DNA from: Comamonas testosteroni ATCC 11996
Lineage (GTDB): Bacteria; Pseudomonadota; Gammaproteobacteria; Burkholderiales; Burkholderiaceae_C
Assembly: GCF_000241525.1 (NCBI RefSeq)
Contig: NZ_AHIL01000004.1
Location: forward strand, 1 to 64,000
Direction of reading: 5' to 3'
Length of the DNA stretch: 64,000 nt
The position numbers and the translations under genes are program-made. Below are positions 8,232 to 18,182 of this stretch, piece by piece. The notes under the pieces are model-generated. The model was not told the DNA's origin, searched no databases, and saw nothing but the letters and a program-made list of their open reading frames with translations. Each line of letters opens with the position of its first letter. Within the stretch, counting starts at the first letter, position 1.

Positions 8232-9479
8232 TTACAAACCAATCTCCAGAGCCAGCAGTTCTTCCACCGTCTGGCGACGGCGAATCAGCTGGCTCTGCGC
8301 GCCATCGACCAGCACTTCGGCGGCCAGCGGGCGGGTGTTGTAGTTGCTGGACATGGAGCTGCCATAGGCGCCCGTGTCGTGAATCACCAGCAGGTCGCCC
8401 ACGCTGGCGCCGGCCAGCGAGCGGGGCAGCACCACGCCGCCGTCGCCCTGGGTGAAGACATCGCCCGATTCGCACAGCGGGCCGGCCACCACGCTGTCCT
8501 GCGCGGGCAGGCTCTGGCCGTCGCGGCGCAGCACTTCCATGCCGTGGTAGCTGCCGTACATGCTGGGGCGCATCAGCTCGTTGAAGCCGGTATCGACCAG
8601 CACGAAGTGGTTGCTGCCCGCATTCTTGGTGGCGCGCACGGTGCCCAGCAGCACGCCGGATTCGGCCACCAGGAAGCGGCCGGGCTCGAGCTCCAGTCCC
8701 AGACTGTGGCCCACGATGCCTTCTGCCTGCTTGCGCGCCGCATCCCACAGGCCGTGGTAGTGGTTGGTGTCGATGGTGGCATCGCCAGCACGATAGGGGA
8801 TGGACAGGCCGCCGCCGGCGGAAATCGCATGCAGGTCCACGCCCGCTGCCTTGGTGCGCTCGACCAGCTTGACCATGGCGCCGCAGACTTCCTGCAGATG
8901 GCCGTAGTCCACGCCCGAGCCGATATGCATATGCAGGCCGGCCAGCACCAGGCCGCCGGCTTTGATAGCGTCCAGTGCCGCTTCGAGTTCGCTGTGCCAG
9001 ATGCCGTGCTTGCTGTGCTCGCCGCCGGTGTTGGTCTTGTTGCTGTGGCCGTGGCCGAAGCCGGGGTTGATGCGCAGCCAGACATGGTGGCCCCTGGAGA
9101 CGGCAGCCAGCTGGTGCAGCATGTCGATGGAGCCCGCATTCACGGGAACCTTGTGCTCCACCACGGTGGCCAGCGTGGCCTCGTCCATCACATCGGCCGT
9201 GAAGACGATGTCGGCAGGCTCGCCAAAGCCGGGCTTGAAGCCGGCTGCCAGCGCACGCAGGACTTCGCCGCGCGAGACCGCATCCACCTTAACGCCCTGC
9301 TCGCGCATGAGCTTGAGGATGTGGATGTTGGAGCAGGCCTTCTGGGCAAAGCGCACGGTGTCGAAAGCCTTGAGCTGGGCAATGCGCTCGCGGATGGTGG
9401 CGGCGTCATACACCCACAGCGGCGTGCCGTACTGGTCTGCCAGGTTCCAGAGCTGTGCGGGAGAGAAGGGGTTTGCCAT
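8232..9479 (-). CDS. lysA: Diaminopimelate decarboxylase
   Basis: A PLP enzyme that makes L-lysine from meso-diaminopimelate, the last step of lysine synthesis. The PLP lysine is K47 in FAQKACSN. HMHIGSGVDY, the glycine-rich phosphate loop SAGGGLSIPY, ELEPGRFLVAESG and the dimer-contributed PLCESGDVF with its catalytic Cys are present. The ATG giving MANPFSP yields 415 residues; a more distal in-frame ATG lies in the promoter region. It is divergent from a LysR-type regulator, the classic arrangement for lysA and lysR. Confidence 0.96.
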   Translation of the reverse strand: MANPFSPAQLWNLADQYGTPLWVYDAATIRERIAQLKAFDTVRFAQKACSNIHILKLMREQGVKVDAVSRGEVLRALAAGFKPGFGEPADIVFTADVMDEATLATVVEHKVPVNAGSIDMLHQLAAVSRGHHVWLRINPGFGHGHSNKTNTGGEHSKHGIWHSELEAALDAIKAGGLVLAGLHMHIGSGVDYGHLQEVCGAMVKLVERTKAAGVDLHAISAGGGLSIPYRAGDATIDTNHYHGLWDAARKQAEGIVGHSLGLELEPGRFLVAESGVLLGTVRATKNAGSNHFVLVDTGFNELMRPSMYGSYHGMEVLRRDGQSLPAQDSVVAGPLCESGDVFTQGDGGVVLPRSLAGASVGDLLVIHDTGAYGSSMSSNYNTRPLAAEVLVDGAQSQLIRRRQTVEELLALEIGL

Positions 9480-9552
9480 GGCGGTCTCTTGAAAGGGAAT
9501 AGTTCTGCGCATCATGCACGGGGGTGTCTATTCAGTCCAATAGCTTGATTTT

Positions 9553-9565
9553 TGAAGATCATTCA
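9553..9565. promoter_or_regulatory. Candidate LysR-type operator in the lysA/lysR-like divergent region
   Basis: The segment TGAAGATCATTCA has matching TGAA/TTCA arms and lies about 20 bases upstream of the regulator ATG, in the shared 105-base promoter region. It fits the loose T-N11-A pattern of LysR-type sites. This is inference from position and symmetry only. Confidence 0.35.
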
Positions 9566-9584
9566 GTATTGATATGCTTTGCGC

Positions 9585-10511
9585 ATGACCGATTCAGAAG
9601 CTTCTCAGCGCATCACCCATCGCCATATCGAGGTGTTCCGTGCCGTCATGACGGCCGGCAGCGTCACCGGCGCGGCGCAGTTGCTCTATACCTCCCAGCC
9701 CACGGTGAGCCGCGAGCTGGCGCGCATGGAGCAACTGCTTGGCTATGCGCTGTTCGAGCGTGTGCAGGGCCGGCTGCGTGCCAATGCGCGGGCCTTGCTG
9801 CTCTGGGACGAGGTGCGGCGCAGCTGGCAGGGCCTGGAGCGCGTGATCGACCGTGCCGTGGAGCTGGGGCGCCCGCAGGGCGCGAGCATCAGCGTGCTGT
9901 GCCTGCCGGCACTCAGCCACGCCTTGCTGCCGGGCGCGCTGGCACGTCTGCATGCCAGTCACGGCGCAGTGGCCGTGAGCGTGAGCACCCAGGAGGCGCC
10001 GCTGCTGCAGGAGTGGATGGCGGCCCAGCGCTTCGATCTGGGCCTGTCCGAGCTGGCCGATGCACCGCCGGGCACGCGCAGCCAGCCCTTGCCGGCCATG
10101 GACGAAGTGGCCGTGCTGCCTGCCAACCACCCGCTGGCGCAGAAGGCGCTGCTGGGCGAGCGGGACTTTGAAGGCGAATCCTTCATCAGCCTGGCGAGGG
10201 ACGATCCCTACCGGGCCCAGATCGATGCGGTGTTTGCCCGCGCCGGCGTGCAGCGCCGGCTGAGCCTGGAGACCGCCAGCGCCGTGGCCGTCTGCTCCAT
10301 GGTCCAGCATGGCCTGGGTCTGGCCATCGTCAACCCGCTGACGGCGCGGGCCTGCGCCGGCCCGCAACTGGTGGTGCGGCCGCTGGCGTTCTCGATCGCG
10401 TTTCAGGTGCATATGCTGCTGCCGCTGCACCGCCCCGCCGATGCGGGCCTGCCCTGGCTGACGGCGGCACTGGAGCAGGAGGCCCTCAGCCTGCTTGGAC
10501 ACAGGCCATGA
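9585..10511 (+). CDS. lysR: LysR-family transcriptional regulator, probable LysR regulator of lysA
   Basis: A LysR-type regulator of 308 residues. The N-terminal winged helix-turn-helix (ITHRHIEVFRAVMTAGS, then AAQLLYTSQPTVSRELARME) is followed by a substrate-binding domain with the typical loop near LPANHPLAQ. Its divergent position next to lysA, 105 bases away, is the arrangement in which LysR activates lysA in response to diaminopimelate and lysine. The assignment rests mainly on that context. The ATG at 9585 was chosen over an in-frame TTG two codons earlier. Confidence 0.85.
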   Translation: MTDSEASQRITHRHIEVFRAVMTAGSVTGAAQLLYTSQPTVSRELARMEQLLGYALFERVQGRLRANARALLLWDEVRRSWQGLERVIDRAVELGRPQGASISVLCLPALSHALLPGALARLHASHGAVAVSVSTQEAPLLQEWMAAQRFDLGLSELADAPPGTRSQPLPAMDEVAVLPANHPLAQKALLGERDFEGESFISLARDDPYRAQIDAVFARAGVQRRLSLETASAVAVCSMVQHGLGLAIVNPLTARACAGPQLVVRPLAFSIAFQVHMLLPLHRPADAGLPWLTAALEQEALSLLGHRP

Positions 10512-10598
10512 ATTCGGCGATGGGGCCTTCGCGGGTGAGCTTGCGCAAACTTCTATGTTGCAGTGCACAATAAAGCGCCTGAATGCTAGGAGTTACAC

Positions 10599-10970
10599 AT
10601 GCCTGAATCCGCCATCCCTCACCGCACCGCCAGCGAGCTGCTGGACATCAGCATGGCCGTGCCTCAGGTCATCAACCACCGGCTCACGCGCATGGCGCTC
10701 AGCGGTCCGGTGCTCTCTGCGCGCGATCAGAAGGAGTTCACGCGCATGGTGGTGGAAAAGCAGGTTGCCTTCAGCCAGGCCTGGCTGACCATGGGGGCCG
10801 AAATGTTCAAGGTGCAGCAGCAACTGTGTCTGGCCTGGATGCGCAACCCCTGGACCATGGGCCAGAAGCTGCCCGTGGCGGCCGACAAGGTGGCGGCCAG
10901 AAGCCTGGCGCCGATTCGCCGCAAGGCCGTGGCCAACGCCAAGCGCCTGTCGCAGACCAGCCTGAAATAA
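10599..10970 (+). CDS. Phasin-like protein, possibly PHA-granule associated
   Basis: A 123-residue, mostly alpha-helical protein with no signal peptide. The pattern (RTASELLDISMAVPQVINHRL, then EFTRMVVEKQVAFSQAWLTM and a basic tail) resembles short phasins that coat polyhydroxyalkanoate granules. The basic end (RRKAVANAKRLSQ) could contact polymer or DNA. No pha biosynthesis genes are in the window. Another helical hypothetical protein remains possible. Confidence 0.5.
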   Translation: MPESAIPHRTASELLDISMAVPQVINHRLTRMALSGPVLSARDQKEFTRMVVEKQVAFSQAWLTMGAEMFKVQQQLCLAWMRNPWTMGQKLPVAADKVAARSLAPIRRKAVANAKRLSQTSLK

Positions 10971-10990
10971 GCGGCCACCGGCCGCCAAAC

Positions 10991-12472
10991 CTAGACCCTG
11001 ATGCGTTCTATGAGCCGCTGACTGGCGTCATCCAGCCCCTTGAGTTCCACGCGGCAGCCATGCTGGCGCAGCCGCTCCATCACCTTGTCCAGCGCGCCCA
11101 CGGCGGTGATGTCCCAGAAATGAGCGCCACTGACATCGATGCGGGCCCGCCTGCCGGCCGCGGCACGCACGTCGAAGGCTTCGATCAGCGCATCGGCCGA
11201 GGCAAAGAACACCTGACCGCTCACCGTCCAGGTATAGAGATCGTCAGCCTCGTCCAGGCTGCCCCGGACCTGCAGCATATTGGCCACCTTGAAGGTGAAG
11301 AACACGCCTGAGAGCAGCACGCCGGCCACCACGCCGGCGGCCAGATTGTGGGTGGCGATGGTGATGATCACCGTCACCAGCATCACCGAGCTGGACAGAC
11401 GCGGGTGGCGCACCAGATTGCCCAGCGACTTCCAGTCGAAGGTCGAGACCGACACCATGACCATGATGGCCACCAGAGCAATCACCGGCACCCGGGACAC
11501 CCAGGGCTTGAGAGCGACCATCAGAATCAGCAGAAACACCCCGGCAAACAGGGTGGACAGACGACCGCGGCCGCCGTATTTCACATTGCCCACGGCCTGG
11601 CCGATCATGCCGCAACCCGCGATGCCGCCGAACAGGCTGGCCGAGACATTGGCCAGGCCCAGGCCCGTGCATTCGCGGCTCTTGTTGCTGGGCGTGCCCG
11701 TGAGGTCGTCCACCACGGCCGCCGTGAGCACCGACTCCAGCAGGCCCACCATGGCAATGGCCAGGGCCGGCAGGGCGATGATGCGCAGCGTCTCCAGACT
11801 CGCGGGGATCTCAGGCAGGGCCAGCAGCGGCAGGCTGTCCGGCAGATGGCCCAGATCGGCCACGGTCTTTAGCGGCAGCCCCATGAAGCTGCCCAGCAGG
11901 GTCAGCACCAGCACGCAGATCAGTGGCGAGGGAATGGCGGTCAGCGCCTTGAGCTGCAGTCTCTGTCCCAGCCAGGGCAGGCCGTAGATCAGGGCCAGGC
12001 CCAGGGCCAGCATGGCCCAGGTGGCGGTGTTGGCGCCATGCAGATGCGGCAGCTGGGCTGAAAAGATCAGAATGGCCAGCGCATTGACGAAGCCCGTGCG
12101 CACCGAACTGGAGACAAAGCGCACCAGAGAGCCCATCTTGCACAGGCCGAAAGCGATCTGCATGACGCCGGCCAGCAGGCCTGCTGCCAGCAGATATTGC
12201 AGACCATGCGAGGCGACCAGCGGAGCCGCCACCAGGGCCACCGAGCCGGCCGCTGCCGAGACCATGGCCGGGCGCGCGCCGAACACGGCAATCACGATGC
12301 TGATGATGAAGGAGGCATACAGCCCCACGGCCGGGTCCACGCCCGCGACAAAGGAAAAGGCAATGACCTCGGGAATCAGCGCAAATGTGGCGACGGCGCC
12401 GGCCAGCAGCTCGCGCGGTACGCTGGGTGCCCATTCGGCGCGCCATCGGCTCAGGGAAAAATTGGGGTTCAT
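10991..12472 (-). CDS. SulP-family inorganic anion transporter with STAS domain
   Basis: An inner-membrane SulP/SLC26 protein of 493 residues. Around 10-12 hydrophobic helices start with the conserved GAVATFALIPEVIAFSFVAGVDP segment. The substrate-site region GLLESVLTAAVVDDLTG and the GIAGCGMIGQAVGNVKYGGRGRLS loop follow. A C-terminal STAS domain (about 395-493) has the IDVSGAHFWDITAVGALD signature. SulP proteins carry sulfate, bicarbonate or dicarboxylates; the substrate is not resolved here. It stands alone on the minus strand. Confidence 0.9.
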   Translation of the reverse strand: MNPNFSLSRWRAEWAPSVPRELLAGAVATFALIPEVIAFSFVAGVDPAVGLYASFIISIVIAVFGARPAMVSAAAGSVALVAAPLVASHGLQYLLAAGLLAGVMQIAFGLCKMGSLVRFVSSSVRTGFVNALAILIFSAQLPHLHGANTATWAMLALGLALIYGLPWLGQRLQLKALTAIPSPLICVLVLTLLGSFMGLPLKTVADLGHLPDSLPLLALPEIPASLETLRIIALPALAIAMVGLLESVLTAAVVDDLTGTPSNKSRECTGLGLANVSASLFGGIAGCGMIGQAVGNVKYGGRGRLSTLFAGVFLLILMVALKPWVSRVPVIALVAIMVMVSVSTFDWKSLGNLVRHPRLSSSVMLVTVIITIATHNLAAGVVAGVLLSGVFFTFKVANMLQVRGSLDEADDLYTWTVSGQVFFASADALIEAFDVRAAAGRRARIDVSGAHFWDITAVGALDKVMERLRQHGCRVELKGLDDASQRLIERIRV

Positions 12473-12563
12473 ATCGCAGCAGCAAGTGAGGCGCTGCCCA
12501 TGCAGGGCAGACAGCGCCGGTGGGCGATGTTAAGCAGTGCCCAGCACTTTTGCTGCGTGAGGG

Positions 12564-13013
12564 TCAGCCTGGGCGCTTGAAGCACACCATCTTGGGCCTG
12601 AAGCGCTGCAGCACCTCGCCGCGCTGGTTTTTGGTGTGGGAGAGCACGCGCACCAGGGCCCGGTTGGGTTTGGACTGGGAGGGGATGATCTCCACGATTT
12701 CGGACTCCACCTGCAGCACGTCGCCGGGGCGCGTGGGCTGGGGCCAGGCCAGCTCCTCCATGCCGCCGCCGATCACGCCGTCGGCCAGGGGAATGCTTTG
12801 CGTCACCAGCAGCATGCTGATGGAGGCCGTATGCCAGCCGCTGGCGGCCAGGCCCTGGAAGAAGGTGTGCTTGGCAGCTTCGGGGTCGAGGTGAAAGACC
12901 TGGGGATCGAACTGCCTGGCATAGGCAATGATTTGCGCCTCATCCAGCGGGTAGCCCTCGCTGACGAACTTCTGGCCTACGTACAGGTCATCCAGATACA
13001 GTTTCTCGCTCAT
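12564..13013 (-). CDS. MaoC-like (R)-specific enoyl-CoA hydratase family protein
   Basis: A 149-residue hot-dog fold protein of the MaoC dehydratase family. The opening EKLYLDDLYVGQKF and the hydratase signature around YARQFDPQVFHLDPEAAKHTFFQGLAASGWHT, with the Asp-x4-His pair, are visible. GDVLQVESEIVEI follows. It would hydrate an enoyl-CoA in fatty-acid, phenylacetate-like or PHA metabolism. The neighbouring phasin-like gene makes a PHA link possible but not shown. Confidence 0.82.
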   Translation of the reverse strand: MSEKLYLDDLYVGQKFVSEGYPLDEAQIIAYARQFDPQVFHLDPEAAKHTFFQGLAASGWHTASISMLLVTQSIPLADGVIGGGMEELAWPQPTRPGDVLQVESEIVEIIPSQSKPNRALVRVLSHTKNQRGEVLQRFRPKMVCFKRPG

Positions 13014-13113
13014 TGGCGTCCTCTTTCATGCCGGTGTATGGGGTGGCCGACAGTATGCGCGGCGGCGGCCCTGGCCGCTGTTGCCAAGGTGCCAGAGCGC
13101 TATGCTTGGGCGC

Positions 13114-13515
13114 ATGAATTTCGAGTTTGAAGATTCCGAGATCGCCGCAATCAGCCTGCAGAGCGGCGTGCTGCAGATCCGCTTTTCCGCAGCCCATTTG
13201 CTGGACGGTGACCGAGCCGGGGCCGGGGAGGGCCTGTGGCAGCCTGTGCTATTGATATGCAAGCAAACTGCGCAGACCGACAAAGAGTCGGACGCGGATT
13301 TGACGCGAATTCTGGCCGCAGCGGGCCGTGTCCGGCAAGCGCAGCTGCATATTGCTGGTCAGCGCCTGCGCAGCCTGCCCCTGCCTTTTGACAGCGATGC
13401 CGGTTTTGTGCTGGAGCTCGAAATGGGCGACGGCCTGTTTGGCCGGCTCAAGGGGCAGGGGCTTGCGCTGCAGGCTCTGCCCGGTCGGTCATCGACGGAC
13501 TCCTACCAGTGCTGA
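13114..13515 (+). CDS. Hypothetical protein
   Basis: A 133-residue protein of no family I recognise. It opens with MNFEFEDSEIAAISLQSG and alternates short predicted strands (VLQIRFSAAHLL, QAQLHIAGQRL, GFVLELEMGDG), suggesting a small beta-rich cytosolic domain. There is no signal peptide, membrane helix or Cys pair. It is divergent from the MaoC-like gene and convergent with panC. The ATG at 13114 fits the start of the beta-rich region better than an in-frame ATG 33 bases upstream. Confidence 0.65.
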   Translation: MNFEFEDSEIAAISLQSGVLQIRFSAAHLLDGDRAGAGEGLWQPVLLICKQTAQTDKESDADLTRILAAAGRVRQAQLHIAGQRLRSLPLPFDSDAGFVLELEMGDGLFGRLKGQGLALQALPGRSSTDSYQC

Positions 13516-13633
13516 GAGTGCTCCTCGCCTCTGCATTGCTCTTGATGCTGAATACCGGAACGCCCTGAAACAGAGGCACCGGGCAAGCGCCGACATGCCC
13601 TTGCCGTACAGCGCCTAAAAGGGCTTCGGACTC

Positions 13634-14476
<843 letters not shown>

Positions 14477-14501
14477 TCAAACAGTGGGGGAAAACAAATA
14501 G

Positions 14502-14578
14502 GACTTACGCAAACAAGAATGCAACAACGGCCTGCCTTCTGAGGCAGTCGCCCGGCCCGAGCCCGTTTTGCGTAAGTC
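14502..14578. repeat. Palindromic dispersed element, copy 1 (between panB and panC)
   Basis: Perfect 12-base terminal inverted repeats (gacttacgcaaa and tttgcgtaagtc) enclose a variable middle of about 53 bases. Two more copies lie at 53227-53301 and 53771-53846. No coding capacity; it looks like a REP or MITE-type element. Confidence 0.85.
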
Positions 14579-14601
14579 GTGACAAAAACAAAGGCCCGGG
14601 T

Positions 14602-15471
14602 TCACCAGGCATGCAGCGCATTGTCGGGGAAGCTGCCATTCTTGACGGCTTGCACATAGGCTTCCATGGCACCCTTGACACTGCCCGCATCGGCCATGAA
14701 GTTGTGCACGAACTTGGCCATCTTGCCCAGGTTCACGCCCAGCATGTCGTGCAGCACCAGAACCTGGCCGGCCGTGCCACTGCCCGCGCCAATCCCGATG
14801 GTGTGGCACAGCGGCAGCTCCTCTGTCAGCTGTGCGGACAGGGCGGCGGGCACCATCTCCAGCACCAGCATGGCGGCTCCGGCATCCTGCAGCTCCAGCG
14901 CATGCTGGCGCAGCGTGGCCGCTGCCTGCTCGTCCTTGCCCTGGACGCGATAGCCGCCCAGGGCATGCACGGTCTGCGGCGTCAGTCCCAGATGGGCACA
15001 GACGGGCACGCCGCGATCGACGAGAAAGCGCACGGTGGGAGCGGTCCATCCGCCGCCTTCGAGCTTGACCATATGGGCGCCGGCCTGCATCAGCTCGCAG
15101 GCGCTGCGCATGGCCTGCTCGGGACTTTCGGCATAGCTGCCATAGGGCATGTCGGCAATCACCCAAGCCGTGGCCTGGGCGCGGTGCAGGCCCCGCGTGA
15201 CGCTGGCCGTGTGATAGGCCATATCCTGAAGCGTCACCCCCACGGTGCTGTGCAGGCCCTGGCAGACCATGCCCAGCGAGTCGCCGACCAGAATGCACTC
15301 CACACCGGCCGCATCGGCCACGGCGGCAAACGTGGCGTCATAGGCCGTGAGCATGGTGATTTTTTCACCGGCAGCGCGCATCTGAGCCAGACGCGGCAGG
15401 CTGACGGGACGGCGCTGGGGCTGGGGCGAAGAGGGGGGAATGGTGCCGTAAGGCGTGCCGCTGGCGGTCAT
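14602..15471 (-). CDS. panB: 3-methyl-2-oxobutanoate hydroxymethyltransferase
   Basis: It makes ketopantoate from 2-oxoisovalerate and methylene-THF, the first committed step to pantothenate. The signatures [67 protein letters not shown] and [14 protein letters not shown] are all present, including the metal-binding Asp and the catalytic Glu region. The length is 289. It is upstream of panC and divergent from a Crp/Fnr-type regulator. Confidence 0.96.
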   Translation of the reverse strand: MTASGTPYGTIPPSSPQPQRRPVSLPRLAQMRAAGEKITMLTAYDATFAAVADAAGVECILVGDSLGMVCQGLHSTVGVTLQDMAYHTASVTRGLHRAQATAWVIADMPYGSYAESPEQAMRSACELMQAGAHMVKLEGGGWTAPTVRFLVDRGVPVCAHLGLTPQTVHALGGYRVQGKDEQAAATLRQHALELQDAGAAMLVLEMVPAALSAQLTEELPLCHTIGIGAGSGTAGQVLVLHDMLGVNLGKMAKFVHNFMADAGSVKGAMEAYVQAVKNGSFPDNALHAW

Positions 15472-15674
15472 GGGATGTCTCCTGGTCTTGTCTATGGCTG
15501 GACCCCGCAGAAAAGCCTGCAGGCAAATTTGCCCGCGAGTCTATGCGATGCTGCGCTGCAGCGCCACGTTGAAAAAGGTATGGCTGCTGTCGGCCACCTT
15601 ACTATGCTGTGTGGTCATGCATTGCATGGCCCTGCGTTCTGCGGCCTTCCATTTCTTTTTGCACAAGGTTGTTC

Positions 15675-16409
15675 ATGTCCATGGTCGAGCCTCAGCTGTC
15701 GTCGGTTTCTTCCCCTGTTTCAGCCGTGGCCTGGCAGGGGCTGCGCAGCGTGAGCTGGCTGGAGTCGCTTTCCGACGAGAGGCTGTCCGTGCTGGCGGGG
15801 CAATGCCTTTGGCACCGGCTGGAGTCGGGACAGGTGCTGCACGGGGCCTATACCGATCAACGCATGTACATGCTGATCAACGGCCAGCTCAGTGTCGGCA
15901 GCTACAGCGCCAGCGGGCGGTCCATGATTCTGGGTTATCTGGAGCCCGGTTTCTTTTTTGGCGCGTTCGCGCCGCAGCCGCCGGTTCGCCATGTCTCCGT
16001 GCAGGTGCAGGCCACGCATGAGAGCCTGGTTGCATCGCTATCGAATGCGGAGCTAGAGGCGCTGATCATGAGTGATGTTCTGGTCATGCGGGCGGTGGTT
16101 CAGCGGCTCAGCGAACTGGCAGGGGTGCTGGCGCGGCGTGTGGTCAGTCTGGGAACCCTCACGGTGCGGGGCCGTCTGCATGCCCAGTTGCTGGAACGCG
16201 CCGAGATGGCGGGCGTCGAGAACGACGAGGCGTTGCTGTCGCCTGCTCCGCGTCAGAACGATCTGGCCCTGATGCTGGGCACCAGCCGCGAAGAGGTCGC
16301 ACGCGAGATGTCGCGACTCACGCGTCTGGGTCTGCTCAGACGTGAAGGGCGCAATCTGCGTCTTTGCCGCGTCGACGGCCTGCGGCTGCTGCTCGAAGAA
16401 GCGCATTGA
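15675..16409 (+). CDS. Crp/Fnr-family transcriptional regulator
   Basis: A 244-residue protein with an N-terminal cyclic-nucleotide-binding-like beta-roll and a C-terminal winged helix. The beta-roll shows LWHRLESGQVLHGAYTDQRMYMLINGQLSVGS-like strands, in which the glycines match the cNMP fold. The helix-turn-helix is around LALMLGTSREEVAREMSRLTRLGLLRREG. It lacks the N-terminal Cys set of oxygen-sensing FNR, so a 4Fe-4S sensor is unlikely. The ATG at 15675 was taken because upstream codons cross the panB promoter. Targets are unknown. Confidence 0.85.
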   Translation: MSMVEPQLSSVSSPVSAVAWQGLRSVSWLESLSDERLSVLAGQCLWHRLESGQVLHGAYTDQRMYMLINGQLSVGSYSASGRSMILGYLEPGFFFGAFAPQPPVRHVSVQVQATHESLVASLSNAELEALIMSDVLVMRAVVQRLSELAGVLARRVVSLGTLTVRGRLHAQLLERAEMAGVENDEALLSPAPRQNDLALMLGTSREEVAREMSRLTRLGLLRREGRNLRLCRVDGLRLLLEEAH

Positions 16410-16539
16410 TTTTTATAATGTGGAATGCATTTTTGCGTGAGAAAACGCACAGACGGCGCGTGGGGGCCGGGCGCATAGTTCAGACGTGCAGCACGCGGCA
16501 GGTCTTCTTCCCGCTGCTGCGCCGTTGAAAGGATTGAAA

Positions 16540-16839
16540 ATGCGCTCCCTCACCCGTTTGTTGACCGCAGCCGTGCTGACCGCCAGCGCTGCGGTTGCCA
16601 TGGCTCAAGACCTCCCCCAAACTTCCGTAACCTCCAGCAAAAGTCGTGCCGAAGTGATGGCCGACCTTGAGATGTACCAGCGCGCCGGCCTTGGCTATAT
16701 GCCCACGCCAGCGGCTTATGTCGAAACAGAATTCAGCAGCGAGTACCGCAAGGCCTATGCCGAATATCAGCGTCTGCTGGCCAGCCCCGCCTACACGGCT
16801 GCCGTAGCCAAGTACCAGTCGCAACTGGGCGGCAAGTAA
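16540..16839 (+). CDS. DUF4148 domain secreted protein
   Basis: A 99-residue exported protein. A signal peptide (RSLTRLLTAAVLTASAAVAMA) ends at an Ala-x-Ala-like site before QDLPQT. The mature part has the DUF4148 pattern (SRAEVMADLEMYQRAGL, then SSEYRKAYAEYQRLLASPAY). This family is abundant in Burkholderiales and of unknown function. The ATG at 16540 opens the signal peptide. It is probably transcribed alone and ends at a strong terminator. Confidence 0.82.
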   Translation: MRSLTRLLTAAVLTASAAVAMAQDLPQTSVTSSKSRAEVMADLEMYQRAGLGYMPTPAAYVETEFSSEYRKAYAEYQRLLASPAYTAAVAKYQSQLGGK

Positions 16840-16886
16840 CAGAGTTCTCTCTTAGCCACCCGACAGAGGTGGCCCATTGGTGGATG

Positions 16887-16918
16887 CGCGCTGAGGGATT
16901 CCTTCAGCGCGTTTTTTT
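16887..16918 (+). terminator. Rho-independent terminator after the DUF4148 gene
   Basis: An 11-bp stem (16887-16897 with 16901-16911, one G-T pair) is followed by seven T residues. Confidence 0.88.
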
Positions 16919-16951
16919 ATGCCGGCAATGCCAGGCTGATGGATATAGCAA

Positions 16952-16971
16952 GTTTGATAGCATTCGGCGCA
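16952..16971 (+). repeat. Possible degenerate GATAGC-type short repeat
   Basis: The segment gtttgatagcattcggcgca resembles the first half of the copy at 49477-49500. It lies just upstream of pabB; the match is weak. Confidence 0.3.
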
Positions 16972-17001
16972 TATCGATAGTGCGCTTGCAGGTGATCTGA
17001 C

Positions 17002-18180
17002 TTGAAAACCGTTCTTGATTTCACCGCTCCCTGGCAGGCGGGTGCTGCCCGTCTGCGGCATGGCTTTGGCGAGCCCGAGCGCATATTGCAAGCCCATGCT
17101 CCCGAGGATGTACCGGCCGTGCTGGAGGCCGTGCAGCAGGCGGCCGAACAGGGGCTGTGGTGCGTGGGCTGGCTGGCCTACGAGGCGGCCGCAGCCTTCG
17201 ACCGGGCCTATGCCCAGGCCGTGCATGCAGCGGCAGCAGGCCAGCCGCTGGCCTGGTTCGGCCTGTACCGCGCGCCGCTGGCAGGCCCTATGCAGACCCG
17301 GCCGGTGCAGGCCGCAGCGGTGCATTGGCAAACGGCGCTCAGCCGCGCGCAGTTCGATGCCCATGTGGCGCGTATCCATGCGGCGATTGCGGCGGGCGAC
17401 TGCTATCAGATCAATTACACAGCCCCTCTGTCTGCCGAGCTTGCGCCGACGCAAGAGCCGGATGCTTCCGCATTGGCCCAGGCGCTGTTCGCAAGGCTGC
17501 AGCAGGCCCAGCCCGGAGGCTATGCAGCGTTGGTCGATTGCGGCGACATGCAGGTGCTGTCGCTGTCTCCGGAGCTGTTTTTCGACTGGGACGGCGAGCG
17601 GATTCTGACTCGCCCGATGAAGGGCACGGCGGCGCGCGGCAAGACCCCTGAAGCCGATGCACGTGCTGCTCAAGCCATGCGCGAATCGGCCAAGGAGCGG
17701 GCCGAGAACGTGATGATCGTGGATTTGCTGCGCAATGATCTGTCACGCATAGCCGTGCCGCACAGCGTGAAAGTGCCGCAGCTGTTTCAGGTTCAGGCGC
17801 TGCCTGCCGTCTGGCAGATGACTTCGGATGTGGTGGCACGCACACGCTCGGATGTGCGGCTGGTGGATGTATTCGGGGCGCTGTTTCCTTGCGGCTCGAT
17901 TACCGGGGCGCCCAAGCGCCAGGCCATGCGCCTGATTCGCGAGCTGGAGCCCGAGCCCCGAGGCGTCTACTGCGGCGCTCTGGGCGTGGTGCGACCCGGG
18001 GCTGAGTCGGGGCGTATTCACGCAACATTCAATGTTCCCATTCGCACAGTGGTGCTCAGGAACGGGCGTCTGAGCTGCGGCATAGGCAGCGGCATCACGG
18101 CCAGCGCCAATGCGGCCGACGAATGGATGGAATGGCAACACAAGCAGACTTTTCTGAAGGTGCTTGAGCAAGGCGTTTGA
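17002..18180 (+). CDS. pabB: Aminodeoxychorismate synthase component I
   Basis: It aminates chorismate to 4-amino-4-deoxychorismate for folate synthesis, using ammonia from a PabA partner that is not in the window. The 392 residues show the chorismate-binding fold: CYQINYTAPL, SPELFFDWDGERILTRPMKGT, RGKTPEAD, the ENVMIVDLLRNDLSRIA block, and FPCGSITGAPK. The start is a TTG six bases after AGGTGA; no ATG fits. The stop lies two bases before the ATG of the aminotransferase gene, so the pair is likely translated together. Confidence 0.93.
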   Translation: MKTVLDFTAPWQAGAARLRHGFGEPERILQAHAPEDVPAVLEAVQQAAEQGLWCVGWLAYEAAAAFDRAYAQAVHAAAAGQPLAWFGLYRAPLAGPMQTRPVQAAAVHWQTALSRAQFDAHVARIHAAIAAGDCYQINYTAPLSAELAPTQEPDASALAQALFARLQQAQPGGYAALVDCGDMQVLSLSPELFFDWDGERILTRPMKGTAARGKTPEADARAAQAMRESAKERAENVMIVDLLRNDLSRIAVPHSVKVPQLFQVQALPAVWQMTSDVVARTRSDVRLVDVFGALFPCGSITGAPKRQAMRLIRELEPEPRGVYCGALGVVRPGAESGRIHATFNVPIRTVVLRNGRLSCGIGSGITASANAADEWMEWQHKQTFLKVLEQGV

Positions 18181-18182
18181 GC